Positions 35,191 through 48,524 of a DNA stretch of 64,000 nt are shown here, piece by piece. How positions within the stretch are numbered: the stretch's first letter is position 1; the number at the start of each line of letters is the position of its first letter. This DNA comes from Chelydra serpentina (lineage: Eukaryota; Chordata; Testudines; Chelydridae). The position numbers were made by a program, and so were the translations under genes. The notes below the pieces were generated by a model. It was not told the DNA's origin and did not search any database. It saw only the letters and a program-made list of their open reading frames with translations. Location: assembly GCA_037349315.1 (NCBI GenBank), contig JBAIAC010000033.1:15332001-15396000 (forward strand), read 5' to 3'.

Positions 35191-36703
35191 AGGACCTGAT
35201 TTTCAGAGGAATTTAACAGATAAAACTCTAATTGAGATTAATGGGAGCTGTGGATACCCAGCTTCTCTGACAGTTGGGTTGAAGTTTTGGAAGAAGGTTG
35301 GGATGACTTCCATTTGTACTGGGTTTTTTAAAATACACACTTACTTACCCATCCCCACCAAAAATCACATCCAAAATATCATAGCAACGGCATGCACAGA
35401 ACTGATAACAGATAAAGAATACAGAAATATTTTCAAAATTCTTCCTCTTGTTTTAATGTGATGTTTGGGAAGTCTGAGCTATTGTACAGGCTCCAAACTG
35501 CCAGATGGAAGAAAAGGTTTGCACCATTGTTTTAAGCATAGCAGGAGGAAAGACACAAATTATAGGTGTCTGAACATCCCATTAGTCCTGCGCACAACAC
35601 TCCCGTTGACTTTAGTGTGAGTTGCATGTGCGTGACTGACCGGATAATTGGGCCACAGGATTTTTGAGTACTGTGGGAAGAGCTTTTAGGACTTCAATTG
35701 CTGCTTTAAGAACACTCATGACAGAGACATCCCAGATATGGCATGCTATACATTACATATCAAGTGATAATTTCTCCAGGATTAGCTTGCTGAGGAAAGA
35801 GTCTAGGGTTTTTTCAGCAGCCAATGAGATTGCAATAAAACTCTCAGTGTTCTGATCTTAATGAGTTTATATGTTGAAAGTGTTTGGGCTATGACACTGA
35901 AATAATGTCTTAAGATGCCCTATTCAATGAGGCATATGACACAAAGGAAATATTACATGAGCTGTTTACTAAATTGGAACAAAACGCTTTTTGCTGCAAA
36001 AATCCGCTCACCTCTATTTTAACTTTAAGGAAATTGCTTTATTTAGAATGGAGTTTTAAACAAATACTAAGTGGCTGCACAGCTTTTGATATGCCTCAGT
36101 TGATAAAAATTAGAATATAAACTGAAAGGGATTTAAAACAAAACAAGATTTTATGCAATCAATCTGATATTCTGTTCAGTTGCCCTATTATCTAGGCAAG
36201 CTGAGACCCAGGAGATTTTTCCACAACAATATTCTAGCCACTGCTTTAGTAGCCAGTCACATGTTAATTGCATGAAGGATCCCATAACTGTCTGGTTCAA
36301 AAAAATACTTCAAATCTTCTTGAACAAAAAGCACAACAGTCATTTTTCTGTATACATTCCCAAGGTGATTAGAGATATTTTTCCTTTAGTTCATGTGTAT
36401 AAACATAAATAAATATTAAACAAACAATAAAATTTGTCCAATTGCTTGTAACTCCAGCCTTTAAAATGCAAAAATAAAGTTTCAAAGATGAATAACAATG
36501 ACAAAGCACATGTGATATGTATATCAAATTAATATACTTACATAAAAATCAGCTAGGGGACAGTATTGATTGGAATGTCAATTGAGTAAATGCTACAGTA
36601 CTATAGATGTAGCTTGTCAAAATGGAAATGATCTATCTGGACTAAGGCTGAGCATAAGATAGTTCAGTTTGGATTAATTGTGGGAATAATCTTCCATCTA
36701 AAT

Positions 36704-38314
36704 TAGGGCTGTCGATCAATCGCCGTTAACTCATGCGATTAACTCAAAAAAATTAATCGTGATTAATGGTACTGTTAAACAATCAAATACCAATTGAAAT
36801 TTATTAAATATTGGATGTTTTTCAAAATTTTCAAATACATTGATTTCTATTACAACACAGAATACAAAGTGTACAGTGCTCACTTGATATTATTTTTACA
36901 AATATTTGCACTGTAAAAATGATAAATAAATGAAATAGTATTTTTCAATTCACCTCATATAAGTACTGTAGTGCAATCTCTTTATTGTGAAAGCGTAACT
37001 TAAAAATGTAGGTTTTTTTGTTTCATAACTGTGCTCAAAAACAAAACAATGTAAAACTTTAGAGGCTATAAGTCCACTCAGTGCTACTTCTTGTTCAGCC
37101 AGTCGCTAAGACAAACAAGTTCATTTATATTTATGGGAGATACTGCTGCCTGCTTCTTATTTACAATGTCACCTGAAAGTGAGAACAGGCGTTCGCATGG
37201 CACTTTTGTAGCGGTGTTGCAAGGTATTTACATGCCAGAAATGCTAAACATTTGTATGCCCCTTCATGCTTCGGCCACCATTCCAGAGGACAGTCTTCCA
37301 TGCTGATGATGCTCATTAAAAAAATAACGCGTTAATTAGATTTGTGAACTCCTTGTGGGACAATTGTATGTATCCTGTTCTGTTTTACCTGCATTCTGCC
37401 ATATATTTCATGTTATAGCAGTCTCGGATGATGACCCAGCACATGTTCGTTTTAAGAACACTTTCACTGCAGATTTGACAAAATGCAAAGAAGGTACCAA
37501 TGTGAAATTTCTAAAAATAGCTACAGCACTCGCCCCAAGGTTTAAGAATCTGAAGTGCCTTCCAAAATCTGAGAGGGATGAGGTGTGGAGCATGCTTTCA
37601 GAAGTCTTAAAAGAGTGACAGTCTGATGCGGAAACTACATAATCCGAACCACCAAAAAGGAAAATCAACCTTCTGCTGGTGGCATCTGACTCAGATGACG
37701 AAAATGAACATGCATGGTCCTCTCTGCTTTTGATCGTTATCGAGCAGAACCCCTCATCAGCATGGACGCATGTCCAATGGAATGGTGGTTGAAGATGAAG
37801 AGACATATGAATCATTAGCACATCTGGCACGTAAATATCTTGAGACCACAGCTATGACAGTGCCATGAGAACACCTGTTTTCACTTTCAGGTGACATTGT
37901 AAACAAGAAGCAGGCAGCATTATCTCCTGCAAATGTAACCAAACTTGTTTGTCTGAGCAATTGGCTGAAGTAGGACTGAGTAGACTTGTAGGCTCTAAAG
38001 TTTTACATTGTTTTATTTTTAATGCAGTTTTTTTTGCACAGAATTCTACATTTGTACATTCAAATTTCATGATAAAAAGATTGCTACAGTACTTGTATGA
38101 GATGAATTGAAAAATACTGTTTCTTTTGTTTTTTACACTGCAAATATTTGTAATAAAAATAAATATAAAGTGAACTTTGTATTCTGTGTTGTAATTGAAA
38201 TCAATATATTTGAAAATGCAGAAAACATCAACAAAATTTAAATCAATGGTATTCTATTATTGTTTAACATCGTGATTAATCGCGATTAATTTTTTTAATC
38301 ACTTGACAGCCCTC
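36704..38314. mobile_element. Foldback hAT element (ZBED1/Ac-like) with about 0.6-kb inverted arms
   Basis: A 1611-bp element with ends TAGGGCTGTC and GACAGCCCTC. Flanks are 8-bp duplications ATCTAAAT (36696-36703) and ATTTAAAT (38315-38322), seven of eight matching. The left arm (36704-about 37313) is an inverted, diverged copy of the right arm (about 37753-38314). Both carry the transposase C-terminal coding region and 3' UTR, so the left arm replaces the element's own 5' end. The central part holds the remaining plus-strand transposase piece. Matching inverted arms explain the mirrored ORFs at 37091-37306 (plus) and 37757-37960 (minus), which are antisense shadows. Confidence 0.85.
37419..37978 (+). 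pseudogene. Partial hAT-Ac transposase (ZBED1-like) C-terminal half
   Basis: The plus strand reads VSDDDPAHVRFKNTF, KIATALAPRFKNLKCLPK and ERDEVWSMLSEVLKE, then an in-frame TGA. Next come pieces of the hAT C-terminal dimerisation domain (HLARKYLETTAM, EHLFSLSGDIVNKKQAALS, LVCLSNWLK) across frame changes and a stop in place of Cys before EHLFS. The N-terminal BED finger and most of the catalytic core are missing. Non-functional relic inside the foldback element. Confidence 0.85.
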
Positions 38315-38842
38315 ATTTAAATTCATGCACTATGCTTAACTATACTGACATTGTTCCAGATTTATTTGCACTCAGTTACTTACCCACTCTTCTTTTTTCA
38401 GAACCATATGCCTTGGGGTGTGATTTTGTCAGGTGATATTAGCTAAGCATGGCTCTGCAGGATCAGTGGTAGAATGGGAGACCCTAAAGAGGTGCTCTAA
38501 AGAATGATGCTGATTTAGCAGTTGGTGCTTCTCCCCCTGAGTCAGTATGGAAGCAATGTCTCAGCATGATGTTAAGGGGCAAACTGATCTAGAGCTGTTA
38601 CTTTTTGCATGAGATTTAAAAGCTAAGCTTCTGGGCCATGAAAGATCCTATGGCATTTTCACTAGAGTAAGGAAGTTAGCTATAAGTGCCTTAGCCAAAT
38701 TCCAGTTTGGGTAATAACATTCTGGCTTCAGAATCTAAGCTTTCCCCTGAAGTTTCCATTACTTACAATACTTTTTCTGAACTTCTCATCCTAAAGTGGT
38801 GTGAAGTAGTGACCTGTGTTGTTAAATAACTTGAATATAGAA

Positions 38843-38965
38843 AATGCCATACTGGGTCAGACCAGTGATCCATCTAGTCCGGTATCCTGTCTCCAATAGT
38901 GGACAGAATCAGCTCCTTTACAGAAAGTGCAAGAAACTCTGTGGTAGACAATTAGGGGATAACCT
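38843..38965 (+). repeat. Interspersed repeat with CCATACTGGGTCAGACCAGTG core
   Basis: GCCATACTGGGTCAGACCAG, ATCCATCTAGTCCGGTATCC and TGTCTCCAATAGTGGACAG form a repeat I recognise as abundant in turtles and birds, though I cannot name its class with certainty. A decayed copy starts at 42137. Confidence 0.6.
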
Positions 38966-40949
38966 GCCATCACAGAAAATTTTTAGGGAAAATCACCATG
39001 TACCAAACCAGACCTGAATGCATTTCAGGGTTGAATGAAATGAGTCCTGTATACATAAAGGCAAATTCTGACCTCGTATAAATGAGTGCAAAAACTGAAA
39101 TAAAAAGTATTGCATCTCTGAAACCAGGCCTGAATTTAGACCACAATATTTGCAAAATGGTTTAAAAGAGTGATGCACTGTAAGATACCATTAAAAGCAA
39201 AATTATATTGTTAAAGGATTATAATACTACTAATAAAAGCAATGTGGAGCAGAATATCTTATTGTTACTCAATTAACTGCAGGTGGTTTTCTTAAAAGAT
39301 CACTTTCAATAAGGAGCTGACAGTTCCTCCCATGTCTGGATGGATATGGGGTATTTCATATATACTGTAGTCCTAAACAGACTAGATGGACTGACAAACT
39401 AAAGAACCACAAACATCCAGGAAAAGTATCTTTTTCTTTCTGTAATTTATAGCCCAAATATTTGAGTCCATAGATTATTAGATTCATTGAAGCAATACTA
39501 TGTAGTCTACAAGAGTTTGCTAATATTATTTATTTATATTACAGTAGAGCCCGTAGGCTCCAGCCAGGGTCTGGAACAATAAAGAAACAATAAAAAGGAG
39601 CTTTAAAAAGAGGATCTCGACTGCTCAGTGGATGGGTCACAGGTTCAAGTCCTGTTCTGGTCAGTAGCAACTGAACATTGTTAGCAACATCTGAATCTTG
39701 TTTAGTGACCTGTGAGAAATCTATTGTCAGTCTCAATTCAATTCCCAGCCTGTGCACAAGTCTCCCTATCACAAAATCCACAACTGGCATTAACTGATAT
39801 GGCTGTTGGCAAGCAGTATCTGCAGAGAAACCAAGTACAGAAAAGGTCACACAGACTGAATTATGCTCTCACTCTTGGTCATCCAGGTACATGGAAGGGG
39901 GAAGCTTGTAGTGCTGCAGCTTGTTTGTACCACTTGATTCTATTCTTTGGATGAATAGAGGATTGCAGTCTCCAGGGATATCAATCCAGTTCACACAAAA
40001 CCACGAAACTCTGCATTTGCCCTCTGGAAGGGGAGCTGAAGTGACTACACAGGAGTGTCTCTGTGCCCCCAGAGCAGGGGTGGTCATGGGCTCAGTGCCA
40101 GCCTCAAAGAAACAACAGTGGTGTCTGACTATGGAGATGCTCAGGTGGCAGGGCAATGATCATTGTATACATTTGTAGATAGAGAGAGAGAGAAAGAAAG
40201 AGGAAGGGACAAAAAGAAGACAAGACAAGATGATCCAAAATTTGGGACTAAGCAGATCACTGTCCTTAACACCCTATCCTAATGGCATAGAGTAGAAGCA
40301 GAAGGGCTTGGCTGCTGCCCAGTGCCCAGGCCCCAGATTGGAAGGCTGCATTTTGCCTTGAGAACCATACACTCATCCCTCCCTCTGCCTCCGATAACTC
40401 AAGCTTTATGCAGGGGAAGTTTCATCTTTAAAAGAATGCTATTCCTTGACAGAATTTATGGAACCCTGGTAACAGTACTATACGTGTTATGGACCAATCC
40501 ATATCCACCCGAAGTTAATACAAAGACTCTGATTGACTGTGAAATTAGTTGGATCCGGTCCTAGAGGAAGCAAAACACAGAGTAAAACAATTCACAGTTG
40601 ATTTAGTAAGAAAAATATGACATTTCACAAGACACTTCATCCCAGTGTTTTTACTGTTTTTCTAAAGGCAATAGAAACCAGTGGCTATCATCTAAAATAC
40701 AGGGCAGGACACAACTAATTAACAATTAAGTATAATTTAAATCTCTTGATAATGTCAAATATTGCCCTTTCTGAGACAGCCTGTCTCTTCAAGTCCGGAT
40801 TAAAATTATGAATGTGAAATACTTATTTTGGTCATCACTGTCTTTCTCAGGTTCTAGACACTGCAGCTGAATTGCGGGTTTGTAAGTTTCCCAAATACTT
40901 CCCCAAAGTGAATTCTTCCCATCTTTCACGAGGAAGTTACACTTTGTAA

Positions 40950-41195
40950 TAAAAGCAGCAAAAGGACTTTGCATTTCTATAGCAGTTTTCATCCAAACGT
41001 CTCCAAACTTTTCACAAATGTTAATGAACATAAGCCTCACAACAGCTCTCAGAACCAATTAAGTATTATGATCCCCATTTTTACACATGGAGAAACTGAG
41101 GCACAGAAAGGTTGAATAACTTAGACTAAAGAAATGTGTACAAGAAACTGGTAAGGAATCTAGTTCTAATGCCCAGTATTGTACCATAATCACAA
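40950..41195 (+). repeat. MIR / CORE-SINE
   Basis: ATGATCCCCATTTTTACACA, TGGAGAAACTGAGGCACAG and AAAGGTTGAATAACTTAG match the MIR core in plus orientation. Confidence 0.8.
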
Positions 41196-42136
41196 AAACA
41201 TCTTTCCTCCCTAAATAGAGACTGAGGGCCAGATCTTCTGGCCAGATCTACTGGCAAAGGTCACTTTAAGGATCCTTCACACTCCCTTGACCCTTGGATA
41301 GGACAGAGGCTGGTCCAGCCCCTAGCATATCTTAGAGCAGTATACTGTCTTCCAAGGAGGGGATATCTTCTGTTAAATGGGAACTTTAGGGCAGCAAAAT
41401 ACTGATTTTTCATAATATATTTTTCTTAATGCTGCAATAGATCATATAAAAGGAATATGCAAACATGCTACAAATGATATAATGGCTTTTTTCTACAGCA
41501 GCATTTTGCATTTTCCACTGTACTGGTTTTTTTCTAATTTTCTTGATTCTATAGAGAATTAAAAATAAGGCATTTTTAAAATTACCTCTTTTGGTGCAGA
41601 TGAACTTTGACATCTTAACAACAATAATGGAGTTGTGCTTCTAAAGCCCTTGTACACCCTACTGAAAATGTACCTCGCTATCAATCTCATCAGATGGCCT
41701 CTTCATCATGCATCAAATGCTACCAGTACTGAAAATAGCACATCACTGGAGAGACTGACTTTAACTGTAAACCAACACGCATGGTTGCAAGACAGATGCT
41801 AACCCAGTTCAGCATGACCTCACTCACCTTGCTATTCAAATAGACAGAGAAAAAACCCAATACAGTAAACAGGTCAAAAAATTCAACTTCAGTGTCCTTT
41901 TTGCTCTTAAACATAGCTTTAGAGTGAAACTGTATGTGCTACAAAAGCTAAGCAAGTCAATAATATTCAAAGAACATATTTGAACAAACAGTAAAAGACA
42001 TAATTCTGCCCTCAGATATGCCTGGTTTTCATTGACTTCAATGGGAAACAAGTATGTGCTTTCAAGGGCAATATGTGTGATGCTCTTTTGCTGTTAACAG
42101 CATTATTGAGTCTTGTATGAATTGGCCATGGAAAAA

Positions 42137-42300
42137 ATAAGAACATAGCATATGTTATACTGGAGCAGAATACTGGTCCATCATATTTGATATCCTGTCT
42201 CTGGCAATGCCTGATTCTTTATGGCAAGGCAAAAAGCTAAACCTTACTGCACATAGCCAGTTGTGCAATTATATTGTGGAGGACATTTACTTATTGACAT
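42137..42300 (+). repeat. Decayed copy of the 38843-type repeat
   Basis: AATAAGAACATAGCATATG, ACTGGTCCATCATATTTG and ATCCTGTCTCTGGCAATGCC follow the order of the 38843 repeat with many substitutions. Confidence 0.45.
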
Positions 42301-43588
42301 TTGATTATTCCTAACGTAGCATGGGAAGGTACCTTCAGTGTGTCACTGGTTAAGATTTAACTAGATAGGCAATTAATGCTAGATTATGAGCCACCGTGAT
42401 AATACCCTTTTTCTGAGAATGCTCTTCTAAAGGCCCTTTTATATACACTTGGTACTCCAGAAGAAGTGACACTAGGAAAATGAATTTAGATACAGAGAAT
42501 TCTGATATGTGTTAAATAGAACTTGGTATCCTACCAAATCATATCAGTAAGATCACTTAAGGCTGAAATCTGGCATCAACTCTTGGCTTACAAGAAATAC
42601 TCTAAGAATGAGTCATTTAATGTAACTAATCTCTAAAGTCTTGAAATGCACTTGTTTAGTTTTTATTTTCATGGCAGAGGGATTTTAGGCATTTGAATGG
42701 AATTGCTTTTTAAAGTTATCCAACTTGGACTTTAAAACATGCTCAAAATTTATCTTTTAGATTGAAGACCTGTTTTTACTACCCATGTTTATTGAATAAA
42801 ATTGTAGAGCATATTCACATATTTTAAAGATGTGAAACAAAGTCAGATGATCAGACATCAATGTAGAGTGTTTATCTGCGCTGATATACTGGCAATTCTT
42901 TAAAACCAAACTCCCACTGTGTATATACTATGTATGATAAAAGGTCTAAACAAATTAACAGCAACAAAAATATGAATCCAAAGAGCATGAATAGCTGGCT
43001 CAAAGCACGTTTGAAGAGTTTATTGAATAGAAACTTACATATGTACTGAAGTCATTAGTTGTATTTTGTATCAGAAGTAATGATCACTGTTGATATTTAC
43101 ATGTTATAAAAGGAATATAAGTAATAACCTAGAAAAGGTAGCAAAGAACATAGATGTTGAAATGCAGATGAACCAAAAAGAATGAAAGAATTAAAGTGTA
43201 ATTCCATTCTCAATATGCCAGACTACTTTAATGGGTTATTTTAAAATATGCCTTTTCTAACTAATTGTCAACAATTGTTAACATATGTGTAACCTAATTT
43301 GTTATTTGTCCTTTAGTATCTTAACATTTGTTTAAACAAAGTGACAGCTCTTAATAAGAAAGTAAACATGCTGTTAATGCCTTTGAGTAAGTTATTGTTG
43401 ACAAGCGTGCTGGTACGTTGCCTAAGTGAATAAGATCACTAATGAGACAGAAAGAAGGAACCATGCATTGACCTTCCCAATGCAGGCCAACAGGAAACCA
43501 AAGCCTGACAGAAGTCTTGAGGGAGACCACTGCATGGTCCCAGATACAGCAGAGAGGTCTCTTTTGCCTTTGATCTAATGATCTATGT

Positions 43589-43892
43589 CAGCGATTTTCA
43601 GACTGAGGCTCGGAAACCACAAGTGGCTCTTTAATATGTCTCTTGCGGCTCTTTCCAGCACAATATTACAATACTGTGTGATTCAATTATTAACCAAACT
43701 AAGTTATTAACCAATCAGAATGCTTGTACTATGTTATTAACAAACTGTAGAATACTTAGTGATTTTGCTGTGAGAATAATATACATATATATAAAATAGC
43801 AAATGAAACAATGAATTAACACTACTGTAGCTCTTTTGGGTAATGTTGATCACTAATTTGGCTCCTGAACCACTGAGGTCTGAGTATCACTC
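43589..43892. mobile_element. hAT-type MITE with perfect 8-bp TSD
   Basis: A 304-bp AT-rich element with ends CAGCGATTTTCAG and CTGAGTATCACTC, flanked by perfect ATCTATGT duplications (43581-43588, 43893-43900). Repeated TTATTAACCAA / TTATTAACAAAC blocks lie inside. Confidence 0.85.
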
Positions 43893-44159
43893 ATCTATGT
43901 GGTGACAGAATGTGGAATTACAGCTCCTACCACCACAGGTTGTCAATCTGGGCCGATTCTCAGTTTATGCCAATAACACTTCTCTATTAGAGCCCAACAT
44001 AGACCTATGAGTCACGTAATGAGGAGTAGCACAGAAGCCTGGGAACAAAGGATCAACAATGTTTGGGCGGACCCAAAAGGGGATGTTATTGTACATACTG
44101 CTTCTACTGTACCCTGGCAAGGCACTATCTAGGTCATGCTAGACATATCATCATCTGCT

Positions 44160-44620
44160 AGCTGAACTCCAACATATCCAAAATGCTGCTGCTAGAACAT
44201 CATCCATTCCTGCCATTCCAGCCACATCATTCCTATCAGTGAATCCCTTCATAAGTTTGCCTTATCCGTCCTTTATTTCAAACTCCTCACCCTCACCTTG
44301 AAGCCTCTGAACAACTCCCCCCCCGCCACCCTCCCCCGGCTCCACAAACCCAATTACAACTCTTCTTATCCCACCCTATATTGTTCTGCATTCACATCTC
44401 CTCTCCTGATTCCCTTCTCTTTCTCCTACCCTCAATTGTGTGTCTTCTTGCATGGCAAGCGTCCCTCTCTCATTGCTCAAACCCACTTCTTCTGTGAAGC
44501 CTTAGTCATGGGCCTTCTTGCAAGTAGGACTCCACACCTTCTTTTGTCTGACCTCTTCTGTGTTATCTTGATGTAAGCTTTTTGCGGTTCCATGTGTTCC
44601 ATAAAGCATACAAAGCTACT
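44160..44620 (+). repeat. Degraded LINE reverse-transcriptase C-terminus (L2/L3-like)
   Basis: The translation contains LYFKLLTLTLKPLNNSPP, like the FKLLTLTFKALHN block of CR1/L2-group polymerases, preceded by CCAAAATGCTGCTGCTAG. It is followed by a GTAAGCTTTTTGCGG 3'-UTR-like string. Multiple stops; short runs of C interrupt it. Confidence 0.45.
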
Positions 44621-45244
44621 ATATAAAAATCCACGTAGGACCTGATTTACAGCAATGCTGGGTGCCCCCCATTTCATTTGATTTCAACGGAGGTGGTGGG
44701 TGATCAGTACCTGTATAAATCAGGTCCATGAGCATTGATAGTTATTGTTATGCTGGACATTGGGTGAAACCTGTTGAAGTTGGTGGGATAAAAGTAAACG
44801 GAGCTATCTATGGAGACAAGATCCTGTGGGGAAAATTGTGTGCGACCATGTAATTAAATCTGTATCATAAAGTAGGAGCACAAGATGGCTGAATTAAGGT
44901 TGCATGGGAGCTTTACTCCAATGAAACGTGTAAAATTAGTGCATCATATTACTGGCATAGTACAGTAATCAAAGTTAAAAGAAAAAGCCACAATTCTCTA
45001 CCAAGTTGAGGTGTCTCATAAAATATGCAGGAGGTCTTGACTGCCCCGTGTTGGAGCATTTGGTCATTAGGAAACATTTCATAATCTCTTAGAGCAATGT
45101 GTTGTAGTTACTGCTGAATCTCACATTTTTTACTAGACCGATTCACGTTTTGCACTAACTAATATAAATGTGTTGCTAGAAGAAAGGGTTTCCTTAAAAC
45201 TATAAATATTAACCCTTCCCAGAGATAGCACAGGTCTTCTGGAG

Positions 45245-45421
45245 GGGAGGGATAGCTCAGTGGTTTGAGCATTGGCCTGCTAAACCGAGGGTTGTGAGTT
45301 CAATCCTTGAGGGGGCCATTTGGGAATCTAGGGCAAAAATTGGGGATTGGTCCTGCTTTGAGGAGGGGGTTGTACTAAATGACCTACTAAGGTCCCTTCC
45401 AACCCTGATATTCTATGATTC
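45245..45421 (+). mobile_element. tRNA-derived SINE with CR1-like 3' tail
   Basis: The head has pol III box A (TAGCTCAGTGG, 45253-45263) and a box-B-like GTGAGTTCAATCC. The tail GGGGATTGGTCCTGCTTTGA, then CCTTCCAACCCTGATATTCT, then ATGATT is shared with the CR1 3' end at 15490-15588, as expected for a SINE mobilised by CR1. This is the type of turtle-specific SINE known in Testudines. Plus strand, antisense to UNC13C. Confidence 0.88.
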
Positions 45422-45424
45422 CAC

Positions 45425-45960
45425 TACAGTGCTAGCATGGGGACTTGGCAACTTTTCTTTAGAGTAACCCGCGGTTGTCCCTCAGTCCCAACACTCCCTG
45501 CAGCTGGGAACTCCTCATCTGGGGTCTGAGAGAAAACAGAAGTCCCAAAAGCCCTCTCTTGCCTTCCCAAGATCATTTCCTTGGCCCAAAGTTTCTGTGG
45601 TCTCTGTACCATCAGAAAGGGCCCAAGACAAGCTGGGAAGACAGAAAATAACAGAAACAAGGCTGAAAATAACAAAGAACTCCAGGCCCTTTTCCTTTCA
45701 AGGGTGTTTTGAAAGCCCCTTCAGGCTGGAACAACAAACTATAGGCTTCCCCCAGAGCATGAAGAAACACAAACCAAAAGTCTTCTGACAGTTCAGGTAC
45801 CCATAGTTGTCTCCCAGCAGCCTATCGGCTGTCTTTCTCTTCCAGTAGACTGCCAAGAGACTAGCCAGCTTCAGATGTTTTCCAACCCTGCCCTGCCCAC
45901 TCTCCAGTCCCCTTGGAAACAGATGGCATTGTACATCCTGTCACAGGATACATTTACCAG
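45425..45960. repeat. Unclassified GC-richer segment, possible LTR fragment
   Basis: A segment of raised GC runs from the end of the SINE to GTACATCCTGTCACAGGATA. No paired ends or coding motifs are seen. Possible old LTR; weak. Confidence 0.2.
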
Positions 45961-46598
45961 TTAGCAAGTTCAAGTCAGAGAAATCTCTTCTGATGCAAAA
46001 TGTCCTTTTTCCTGTGCAGTGTTCAACATACTGCAAAGGACACAACGTGGAATGCAAAAAATGTTCTGTTTTGTTGTTTAAATTAGGTTAAGTCTGAGGC
46101 TATATAAATATACAATAGAATATTTTCTCACCAAGAGAATGGAAATTTTGAGATAATAAAACCATGACAGGAAGGTTTAATCAACTATATTTCTAAAAAT
46201 TTACTAATGCAGGAAGTGCAAAAATACTAAAGTGATCATTAGGAAGAAACGCTCATGTTAATTCATGCTGACTGCTACATTAAAATGTAATGTAGCTATG
46301 AATCTTTAAGATCAGCTTTTTCAAGAATATTCTAATTTGTTCAATCTCATTTCAGTTCACTGACTGCAGCTGAGATGGATTCTAGTTTTGCTTTAAGTTT
46401 ATTTCAAGTCAGAGAATATTCTCTTCTTTTGTTCTTGCCAGAAAAAATGATGACCAATTACGTTATTTGGAAAAACAGGAAACAAAAGGCTTGTCAAACC
46501 AATATAAGTGGTTTCAGAAGTTAGATAATACAGACACAACTTCTTGTAATTGTATTATCTATTATTTACACTTACATATATTGTATAAGTATGTATAT

Positions 46599-46625
46599 TG
46601 TGTGTGTGTGTGTGTGTGTGTGTGT
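46599..46625 (+). repeat. (TG)n microsatellite
   Basis: An uninterrupted run of about 13 TG units. Confidence 0.95.
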
Positions 46626-47929
46626 ACCATGTATACCTTTTTTTTCTGATAGAACTTAAGTCTGTTGCCATTCAGGGCACAGTGTAACACCCATGTCTTT
46701 TCTTGGTGTATTCTTAATGGCAAGTTCAAGATGATTTTATGTTAGAGTCATTTGTTTATTTGTCAATATCATTTCTTTAATATTTTTGTAAAAAATATAT
46801 GTGCACTTTGTACGGGAGGATTTGATAAACAGAGAACCCATGATGGAGAGATACAATATAAAAGATTTATCACACTGAGTTTGGAATGAGTTGATTCCAA
46901 ATGAGTATTCATCTCCACTCCTTTCCAATGCTGCGGGGCTTTTTGCCCTTGAGTGTTGTTTTGTGGTGTTCAATTTAATAATGTTTAGACCTTATGGCCA
47001 TATTCTATACAAATCTGTCTCCTCACTGGTTCCGGCTTCCAACCACAATGTTTTAAAAGTATCTGATGCAAATTCCACAGGGCTAGATTGAGCCTTTGCC
47101 ATGTAGCTGTGATGTCCCAGTAGTCTCGAGGAAGAATTGCAACTCAGAGATACGGGATAGTGTGTAGCTTTGACATACCTGTGATGCTCCTTCATTGCTC
47201 TTGTGGGAGATGTAATTTGCTGCTGCCCTTTTCCTTGTGTAGCATACTCCCCTCCCTCCTTGCATCAAGTTCTCTGCTGGTACACTGGGATGATGGATCC
47301 AAGGGTATGCTAATTCCCCTCCCTCTCTACCCACTTGTTGTAGAAGGGGTTTATGGTCACATGGAGCCTGATCTCCCACATCTTGCCCAAAGTGGTGATC
47401 TGGGCAAGGCATGAAGAGGGAAAATGGTGTACTGCCTTATTTTCTGTGTAATAGCATTAGGGCACGTGACAGTCTTGTCCATAATGAGGCAATGTGCATT
47501 GAAAGTAAATGCACAAATGATTTTCCATTAATGCCTGTCTGTGTAAAAGCTAACAATAACGTTTCATAACAAAATTAATATGCAGTGGTTAAAAAAAGAG
47601 ATTAAATAAGGCTAACACTTTAAATAAGCAATGTTGGGGCAATACAGCACTACAATGAATGACAACTTAATCCTTTAAACCTAAATAATGAAATCAGGTG
47701 TCTACTGATGTATTTTGTTGTTTCAAGACCATCTGGCAGCACCCATATACATGAGTAATCAGAAATAAAGCAGCATTAACTTCTTAGGGGTGCTGCATTC
47801 TCGTGATTGTATGGTACTGATAGTAGATAATGATATGGGACAGCATGCAAAATTAAAGGAAATGTTTTTAAAAGCGATAAATGATATTTGGAATCTGACT
47901 CTTTCCCTCCTCTCTGATCCATACAAAAT

Positions 47930-48155
47930 ACAACTGATACAATCGTCTTCTTTGCTTGTCATGATGAATGTACTGTATCCCCTCTCTAAATCCCCTCTTT
48001 CACCATACCAAATTCAAGTGTAATGACCCAGTTTTCAAGACTTTTCAGAAATCTATCCCCCCCTTCTTATCTATTCTTGTCTCTTATCACATCCCTCCCT
48101 GCCCTCTCTGCTACCCTCATGACTCCAGCCTTGACCTACTAAAGGTGTTTGTCAG
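47930..48155 (+). repeat. Degraded L2/L3-like LINE, 5' part
   Basis: CACCATACCAAATTCAAGTG, TTGTCTCTTATCACATCCC and CATGACTCCAGCCTTGACC follow the usual order of a LINE polymerase C-terminal coding region in amniotes. It continues at 48525 after a break. Confidence 0.5.
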
Positions 48156-48159
48156 AGAT

Positions 48160-48520
48160 GGTTAGAAAAATTCAGACCAACCATTTTTCATCAGAATTTG
48201 ATGATTTGTTGAAAGCAAAACGTTTCATGGAGATGCTTTGATTTCAGCAAAAGTCCGACACAACCCAGACAGGCTTGGAGACCTGCTGGTTTCCTGCCAG
48301 CGGGTATGACTGGCTCCTCAGCAGCTTGCTGTTGGACTGTCACAGATTCTGAACCCCAGGGCTTCCAGATTGCTGACGTGGGGCAGCCCTCCATGTGGAC
48401 TGCCTTGGAATTGGGGCTGCATTCCCTTCTACAGAGAATTGCTAATATTTTTTGTTTTGGCTTCTGTTCCAAATCAGAATGAAACCAAATTTTGAAATCC
48501 TCTACAAAACCTTTCTGTGC
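48160..48520. repeat. Insertion splitting the LINE, class unknown
   Basis: TTTGTCAGAGATGG...CATTTTTCATCAGAATTTG through AATCAGAATGAAACCAAATT separates two halves of one LINE. The AT-rich ends and GC-rich centre resemble other dispersed repeats here; clear terminal repeats were not found. Confidence 0.35.
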
Positions 48521-48524
48521 ACAG

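Noticed and set aside
37091..37306. Plus-strand ORF resembling the minus-strand ORF at 37757-37960
   Set aside because: Both are antisense readings of the same transposase region, mirrored by the foldback arms.
39610..39665. tRNA-like segment with a box-B-like AGGTTCAAGTCC
   Set aside because: No cloverleaf could be closed and no clear box A; probably a tRNA-derived repeat remnant.
41828..41911. Minus-strand exon-like segment (KSKKDTEVEFFDLF...) followed by a good donor GTGAGT
   Set aside because: The sequence is not from UNC13 and no convincing acceptor with a polypyrimidine tract precedes it. Splice-junction reads would be needed to revive it.
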